From NCBI GenBank assembly GCA_002747105.1, contig PDSY01000001.1:1-36356 (forward strand): a stretch of 36,356 nt of DNA, in the 5' to 3' direction. Each line of letters opens with the position of its first letter. The stretch's first letter is position 1. This stretch comes from Flavobacteriales bacterium (GTDB lineage: Bacteria > Bacteroidota > Bacteroidia > Flavobacteriales > Weeksellaceae). This document shows, piece after piece, positions 32,467 through 36,356 of the stretch. The notes beneath the pieces were generated by a model that was given only the letters and a program-made list of their open reading frames with translations, ran no database searches and was not told where the DNA came from. Position numbers and translations under genes: made by a program.

Positions 32467-32495
32467 CTATTATTATTAATGTATCAATGAAAAAT

Positions 32496-33236
32496 TTACT
32501 TTGTAAACCTCACTGCCATTTTTCTATCTTTTGCTCTTTCTTCATCAGACGCATCAGCAGAAACGGTAGCAAACTCACTTCCGTAACCTTCCGCAGAAAT
32601 AACCTGAGCACCTACACCCATTTTACCTAACTCAGCCTTAATAAACTCAGCTCTTTTAGTAGAAAGTTTTTTGTTTGCTTCTTCGTTTCCTGTCTTATCG
32701 GTATATCCACCAATTTTAATTTTTGCATCTGGATACGCCTTTAAAATCTTCGCTAAATTATCCAACTGCTCCTGAGAACCTTTTTCTAATTGATTCGAAG
32801 AACCCATTTTAAACTTCACATTATCAAAGTTATACCAATTTTTCTTCAATTCTTCGTTTGTTGCTTTAGCATACTTTCCAGAATGTAAAAATCCGATTAA
32901 AGATTCTTCCAATCCACCTTTATTAGCATGAAGTGCTACTCCATTAAGGTCAAGGTTTACTTGCTCTGCATGATGAGCATGAGCGTGGTCGTTCCCGTGA
33001 GCATGGTCGTCTCCATGAGCATGATCTCCATGTCCTTTTCCATGAGCATCCCCGTGGTGTCCGTGTCCACCAGCATGATGAGCTGATTGATGATCGCCTT
33101 CGTATCTTCTTTCGTGCGTATCATATCTTTCTACTCCGTCTTCCAATTTTAAAACACCGTGATTTCCTCCTTTGGTTGGTTTTTGACAAGACAAAACTAA
33201 ACTTGCTACTGCAAAACTTAAAATTATTTTTTTCAT
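32496..33236 (-). CDS. OmpA-family lipoprotein with a His-rich insert
   Basis: The 246-aa product is an outer-membrane lipoprotein (signal MKKIILSFAVASLVLSC, lipidated Cys17) with a C-terminal OmpA/MotB peptidoglycan-binding domain. That domain runs from VKFKMGSSNQLEKGSQEQLD through IKIGGYTDKTGNEEANKKLS to AEGYGSEFA and RKMAVRFTK, with the TDKTG and N-x2-LS-x2-RA elements that contact diaminopimelate. Residues about 47-92 are a low-complexity stretch of His, Gly, Asp and Ala (HHAGGHGHHGDAHGKGHGDH and onward), likely to bind Zn, Ni or Cu. A short helical domain (GGLEESLIGFLHSGKYAKAT) lies between. The gene is a tandem duplicate of the next gene, which lacks the His stretch. The two genes carry identical terminator-promoter units. 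Confidence 0.93.
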   Translation of the reverse strand: MKKIILSFAVASLVLSCQKPTKGGNHGVLKLEDGVERYDTHERRYEGDHQSAHHAGGHGHHGDAHGKGHGDHAHGDDHAHGNDHAHAHHAEQVNLDLNGVALHANKGGLEESLIGFLHSGKYAKATNEELKKNWYNFDNVKFKMGSSNQLEKGSQEQLDNLAKILKAYPDAKIKIGGYTDKTGNEEANKKLSTKRAEFIKAELGKMGVGAQVISAEGYGSEFATVSADASDEERAKDRKMAVRFTK

Positions 33237-33265
33237 TTCTGATTATTTTAGTATTCTTATTAACG

Positions 33266-33307
33266 CCCAAAATTAAAAAAAATGCCTTGTATAAACAAGA
33301 CATTTTC
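33266..33307 (-). promoter_or_regulatory. Duplicated terminator-promoter unit, copy 2
   Basis: It is identical to 32425-32466. The hairpin (arms 33279-33290 and 33295-33306) ends the upstream OmpA gene, and TAATTTTG (33268-33275) serves the His-rich OmpA gene about 32 nt further on. Confidence 0.75.
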
Positions 33308-33328
33308 ATTATTTATTATCAATCAAAT

Positions 33329-33943
33329 TTACTTTGTAAATCTTACTGACATTTTTCTATCTTTTGCTCTTTCTTCATCAGACGCACCAGCTTCAACAGT
33401 AGCAAACTCACTTCCATAACCTTCCGCAGAAACCACCTGAGCACCTACTCCTGCTTTATCTAGTTCTCCTTTGATAAAGTTAGCTCTATCTGTAGACACT
33501 TTTTTGTTCACTTCTTCTTTTCCAGTTTTATCAGTATATCCACCAATCTTGATTTTAGCATCTGGATAAGCTTTTAAAATTTTCACTAAGTTTCCAATCT
33601 GTGCCTGAGAACCTTCTTCCAACTCAGATGCAGAACCCATCTTAAAGTTTACTTGGTCAAAATCATACCAAGTAGATTTTAAAGCTTCATCGTCTTTTGC
33701 ATTTTTATAACCATCAGAGCTTAAGAAAGTATATAAAGACTCTTCTAATCCTCCTTTAACAACGCTTAATTGCTCACCGTTCAAATCTAAAGTTACCATT
33801 TCAACACCATCAGCATGCGCCTCTTCTCCTGTTCCTGTAGTTGCTACTACTTCTTCTCCATCTTTATTGCAGTCCTCTTTTTTCTTATCACAACAAGAAA
33901 ACGCTAAACTTGCTACTGCAAGACTTAAAAATACTTTTTTCAT
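33329..33943 (-). CDS. OmpA-family lipoprotein (paralogue without His insert)
   Basis: The 204-aa product has a lipoprotein signal (MKKVFLSLAVASLAFSCCDK, Cys17), a short acidic linker (KEDCNKDGEEVVATTGTGEE) and the helical GGLEESLYTFLSSDGYKNAK region. The OmpA peptidoglycan-binding domain follows (VNFKMGSASELEEGSQAQIG, then IKIGGYTDKTGKEEVNKKVS, ending RKMSVRFTK). It is colinear with the neighbouring paralogue over its whole length apart from the linker, where the neighbour has the His-rich insert. A TATATTTG -7 box lies at 33972-33979, 29 nt upstream of the ATG, and its own terminator follows. A likely role is anchoring the outer membrane to peptidoglycan. Confidence 0.93.
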   Translation of the reverse strand: MKKVFLSLAVASLAFSCCDKKKEDCNKDGEEVVATTGTGEEAHADGVEMVTLDLNGEQLSVVKGGLEESLYTFLSSDGYKNAKDDEALKSTWYDFDQVNFKMGSASELEEGSQAQIGNLVKILKAYPDAKIKIGGYTDKTGKEEVNKKVSTDRANFIKGELDKAGVGAQVVSAEGYGSEFATVEAGASDEERAKDRKMSVRFTK

Positions 33944-33995
33944 AATTTATTATTTTTTTATTAACTGGGGACAAATATAATATTTTATTTTTCAC

Positions 33996-35147
33996 TTACA
34001 ACAAAGATTTTAAAATAATTTTCCCTTTTTTAGACTGTGTAAAGATTAAATATCGATTTCCACCGTCTTTTAAGTTATATTTTTTTTTAATCTGAGCAGG
34101 TTTTAACGGATGATTCTTAGAGATGATATTATAATAAGCTCCCTTTTCAATCTGTTTGGCAGTGATTTTCTCTACTTTTAAAATTCGCCCCGAAAATTGA
34201 TTTAACTGATTTTCAGAAGTATAAAAATGCGTATTGGGATGCAACTTTGATAAATTGTACTTCTCGGCTATTCCCTTAAAGTTCCCTGATTTTAACACCG
34301 CATTGTTCGGAATATAGAGATAATCCAAAACATCAGAATAGGTTATTTCCGCATAATGTTCATTATTATTAAAAACGAAATCAGGCTCATTCGTTTGTAA
34401 ATTAACAGACTTTACTTTCACTTGTCCTATGAAATCTCTTTCCATTAGCACCAATAATTCCTTTACCTCATTTTTGACGGCTACAATATGAATTTCTTTT
34501 ACAAACAGAAGACTATCAATTAAATACGAAATATCAATCAATGGAGAAAGCTTTACTAAAACTTGCTTTCCTATGCGTAAAAGTTGGTTTTGAATAGCCA
34601 ATACATTAGGCGACAAATCTTCCAATAAAAAGACTTTTCGCTGTTGTTCGTTTCGCCTTGCTGGATCAAGATAAACCACATCAAACTCTTGTTGATTTCG
34701 CTCCAAAAAAGATTGTAAGTCTTCATTAATAAATTGAGCTTCCCTACCTAAAACCGACCAATTATGCTGTACAATTTCCAGCAACTCTTTTTGGCGTTCC
34801 ACCAAACTCACTTCCTTAAAATCTTGACCTAAAAAATAAGCATCAATTCCAAAACCTGAAGTTAAATCTACCATTGTTTCACCACTTGCCAAACTTTGTT
34901 TATATTCGGCTGTTGGGGTAGAGCTCGATTGCTCTAAACTCAATTTTCGAGGAAAAACAATGCCCTGTTTCAATAAAAAAGGAAACTTCTTTTCGGCGAC
35001 TTGCTTACCTTTCATTTGCTGAACAATCTCTTGCATTTTCAGTTCAGAAAATGGCGATTTTTTCAATAACAAAGAATGCAAATCCATAGAACGATTTGCA
35101 TTGATATAATCTTGAACTTCTTTCGTTAAAAGATGCTTATTTATCAT
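33996..35147 (-). CDS. Class I SAM methyltransferase with THUMP-like C-terminus (PG_1098 type)
   Basis: The 383-aa product is a Rossmann methyltransferase of the kind seen across Bacteroidota. A helical N-terminal part (about residues 1-90) leads to MVDLTSGFGIDAYFLGQDF (about 92-110, SAM loop), SLVERQKELLEI, then FDVVYLDPARRN (about 155-166, in place of the N/DPPY catalytic motif) and LSPLIDISYLID. The C-terminal ~90 residues (GRILKVEKITAKQIEKGAYY, then ISKNHPLKPAQIKKKYNLKD, then GGNRYLIFTQSKKGK) correspond to the THUMP-like module. RNA or protein methylation is assumed; the substrate is unknown. Its start overlaps the divIC-like gene by 11 nt, so it is the third gene of the udk operon. Confidence 0.88.
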   Translation of the reverse strand: MINKHLLTKEVQDYINANRSMDLHSLLLKKSPFSELKMQEIVQQMKGKQVAEKKFPFLLKQGIVFPRKLSLEQSSSTPTAEYKQSLASGETMVDLTSGFGIDAYFLGQDFKEVSLVERQKELLEIVQHNWSVLGREAQFINEDLQSFLERNQQEFDVVYLDPARRNEQQRKVFLLEDLSPNVLAIQNQLLRIGKQVLVKLSPLIDISYLIDSLLFVKEIHIVAVKNEVKELLVLMERDFIGQVKVKSVNLQTNEPDFVFNNNEHYAEITYSDVLDYLYIPNNAVLKSGNFKGIAEKYNLSKLHPNTHFYTSENQLNQFSGRILKVEKITAKQIEKGAYYNIISKNHPLKPAQIKKKYNLKDGGNRYLIFTQSKKGKIILKSLL

Positions 35148-35490
35148 TAACCTCTGTGCTGTCTACGACCAAAATAAAGATTTCCTCATTGTCTTTTTTC
35201 ATAAAATAATTTTCCCGAGCAAATCGTTCCTTTTCATTTTTATCCTTAATGAGTTTTTTATAAAAATTGGTGTTTTTATCGTATTCGCCTTGATAGTAGG
35301 CAATTTTCTCCTTGTAATGCTTGATTTCTTTATTCAAATCCATAATGGTCAAAAAAGAATTACTGTCAAAAAAGACCATCCATATTAAAAAGACAAAAAT
35401 GGTAAGGGTATATTTATTAAAAACATACTTCCTTAGAAAACCTTTTGGTTCTGTTTCTGGGTTTAAAAATTCTTTAATTTTATTGATCAT
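35137..35490 (-). CDS. FtsB/DivIC-type septum formation initiator protein
   Basis: This 117-aa bitopic membrane protein has a short cytoplasmic N-terminus (to about residue 28), one membrane span (YTLTIFVFLIWMVFFDSNSF, about 28-46), a periplasmic coiled coil (LNKEIKHYKEKIAYYQGEYD and following, about 53-90) and the conserved end ERFARENYFMKKDNEEIFIL. The final 'AREnyfMKkdnEeiFv' pattern is typical of Bacteroidota FtsB/DivIC proteins. In cell division such proteins join FtsL and FtsQ (DivIB) to activate septal peptidoglycan synthesis. The ATG overlaps the udk stop by 3 nt, and its 3' end overlaps the downstream methyltransferase gene, so translation of all three is coupled. Confidence 0.9.
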   Translation of the reverse strand: MINKIKEFLNPETEPKGFLRKYVFNKYTLTIFVFLIWMVFFDSNSFLTIMDLNKEIKHYKEKIAYYQGEYDKNTNFYKKLIKDKNEKERFARENYFMKKDNEEIFILVVDSTEVNDK

Positions 35491-36095
35491 AACAAAGCAT
35501 TTGTGATTACGGTGGTTAATAAATCGATAGCGACTACATTTTTTCTCATATTGGGAACGATAATATCTGCATGGTTTCTGGATGGTGCGATAAACTGATT
35601 ATGCATAGGTTTCAACGTGGTTTGATAACGATTGAGCACCTCCTCTATATCTCGTCCTCTTTCAGTTGTATCTCTCCTCACTCTCCTAATAAGTCTTTCA
35701 TCTGCATCGGCATCTACGAATACTTTTAAATCGAATTCCTTTAATAATTCCGAATGCGAAAGTACCAAAATCCCTTCTACAATTAAAACTTCTTTGGGTA
35801 CGACCTTTTTGGTTTCTCCCGTTCGAGAATGCGTCATAAAACTATAAACAGGTTGTTGTACTGGCTCGTTATTTTTGAGACTCCTCACCTGCTGAGTTAA
35901 TAAATCAAAGTCTATGGATTTGGGGTGGTCGTAGTTAAAAGCCTCTTTTTCCTCTGGTGTTAAATGACTATTATCGTAATAATAATTATCCTGAGAAAGA
36001 ATATTAATCCTCTCTCTATTGAGTTTTTTCAAAATATGATGCACCAAAGTGGTTTTTCCTGAACCCGTTCCACCGGCAATACCTATGACAAACAT
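35487..36095 (-). CDS. udk: Uridine kinase
   Basis: Udk phosphorylates uridine and cytidine to UMP and CMP in pyrimidine salvage. The 202-aa product has the Walker A loop GIAGGTGSGKTTL (residues 5-17), LSQDNYYYDNSHLT (substrate-binding Asp and Tyr), FNYDHPKSIDFDLL, the VYSFMTHSRTGET lid region, VLIVEGILVL and the RLIRRVRRDTTERGRD segment. All are typical of uridine kinase rather than of phosphoribulokinase or CoaA. The ATG at 36095 is used; a TTG-initiated extension to 36155 would add 20 residues and cross the promoter box. It heads the udk-divIC-methyltransferase operon. Confidence 0.95.
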   Translation of the reverse strand: MFVIGIAGGTGSGKTTLVHHILKKLNRERINILSQDNYYYDNSHLTPEEKEAFNYDHPKSIDFDLLTQQVRSLKNNEPVQQPVYSFMTHSRTGETKKVVPKEVLIVEGILVLSHSELLKEFDLKVFVDADADERLIRRVRRDTTERGRDIEEVLNRYQTTLKPMHNQFIAPSRNHADIIVPNMRKNVVAIDLLTTVITNALL

Positions 36096-36109
36096 TCCAC
36101 GATTTTTGA

Positions 36110-36117
36110 CAAAGATA
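36110..36117 (-). promoter_or_regulatory. Putative -7 box for the udk operon
   Basis: Minus-strand TATCTTTG matches TAnnTTTG, 15 nt before the ATG at 36095, giving a very short leader. Confidence 0.5.
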
Positions 36118-36220
36118 AGGTTTTTTAAATTTTCTGAAAAAGAAAAGCGAAACAATACAGAATAAAATCAGATTTCATATTAAAACACTGATTAACAATT
36201 AAAAAGATAAAAACTTCACT

Positions 36221-36307
36221 CTTTTGTCTTGAAACAAAAGAGCCAACTGCGAAGCACATCATGAATACCTATGAAATAATAAAATGATATGAATAAAAAT
36301 TCAAGAC
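36221..36307. repeat. Three-segment covarying element, copy 2
   Basis: CTTTTGT-CTTGAA-ACAAAAG (36221-36240) forms a hairpin; GTCTTGAA (36226-36233) can pair instead with TTCAAGAC (36300-36307). About 55 bp separate the hairpin from the third segment here, against about 10 bp in copy 1, as if a short sequence had been inserted. It extends to the window edge; 36156-36356 holds no gene. Confidence 0.6.
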
Positions 36308-36356
36308 TGCGGAAATTCGGCTAAAAATAAAGTCAAAAATCTAAAATTTCTAAAAC

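Overview
The window is a stretch of chromosome from an AT-rich member of Bacteroidota, most likely class Flavobacteriia (Weeksellaceae-like, but the genus cannot be fixed from sequence alone). The evidence is the gene set (644-aa GyrB, PG_1098-like methyltransferase, EtfB-EtfA pair, OmpA lipoproteins), the SCN/SCQ/SCC-type lipoprotein signals, and many TAnnTTTG promoter boxes placed about 10-35 nt upstream of start codons with little Shine-Dalgarno signal. No rRNA, tRNA, CRISPR array, transposase or integrase was found.

Layout. 0-5.2 kb: uvrA (-) and dnaK (+), divergent. 5.4-8.3 kb: an autoinhibited Fic protein, the frameshifted C-terminal wreck of a type IIG restriction-modification enzyme, and a lipid kinase. 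8.3-14.7 kb: gyrB, hemB, a membrane protein, a ZIP metal transporter with a methyltransferase, and the RlmL-like THUMP methyltransferase, the last two genes divergent from a 29-bp spacer. 14.7-17 kb: an accessory patch with a UPF0175/DUF3368 antitoxin-toxin pair, a stand-alone SIR2-like protein and a small secreted protein. 17-20.5 kb: glycosyltransferase, ComF, a membrane protein, an RsmI-type methylase and a low-molecular-weight phosphatase. 20.6-22.6 kb: a two-gene lipoprotein operon with an attenuator-like hairpin in its leader.

The most interesting part is 22.7-28.5 kb. A 5.66-kb island sits directly downstream of etfA and is bounded by a 90-bp direct repeat (84/90 identical). The repeat consists of the last codons of etfA plus its terminator. 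All island genes are on the minus strand: a 114-aa Asp-box repeat protein, a 76-aa membrane protein, an 820-aa multidomain protein with three TerB-like C-terminal repeats, a PD-(D/E)XK nuclease-like protein and a WYL regulator. No integrase is present. I propose it as a candidate uncharacterised defence or stress module carried as a cassette at the etfA 3' end. A structured non-coding segment of about 380 bp lies at its upstream edge.

28.5-36.4 kb returns to core genes: etfA/etfB, an M20 dipeptidase, a small orphan ORF, two tandem OmpA lipoproteins that each carry the same terminator-promoter unit, and a udk-divIC-THUMP-like methyltransferase operon. Dispersed repeats of two kinds occur: hexamer arrays placed on stop codons (8.2, 14.7, 30.4 kb), and an RNA-like element with three covarying segments (31.96 and 36.2 kb).
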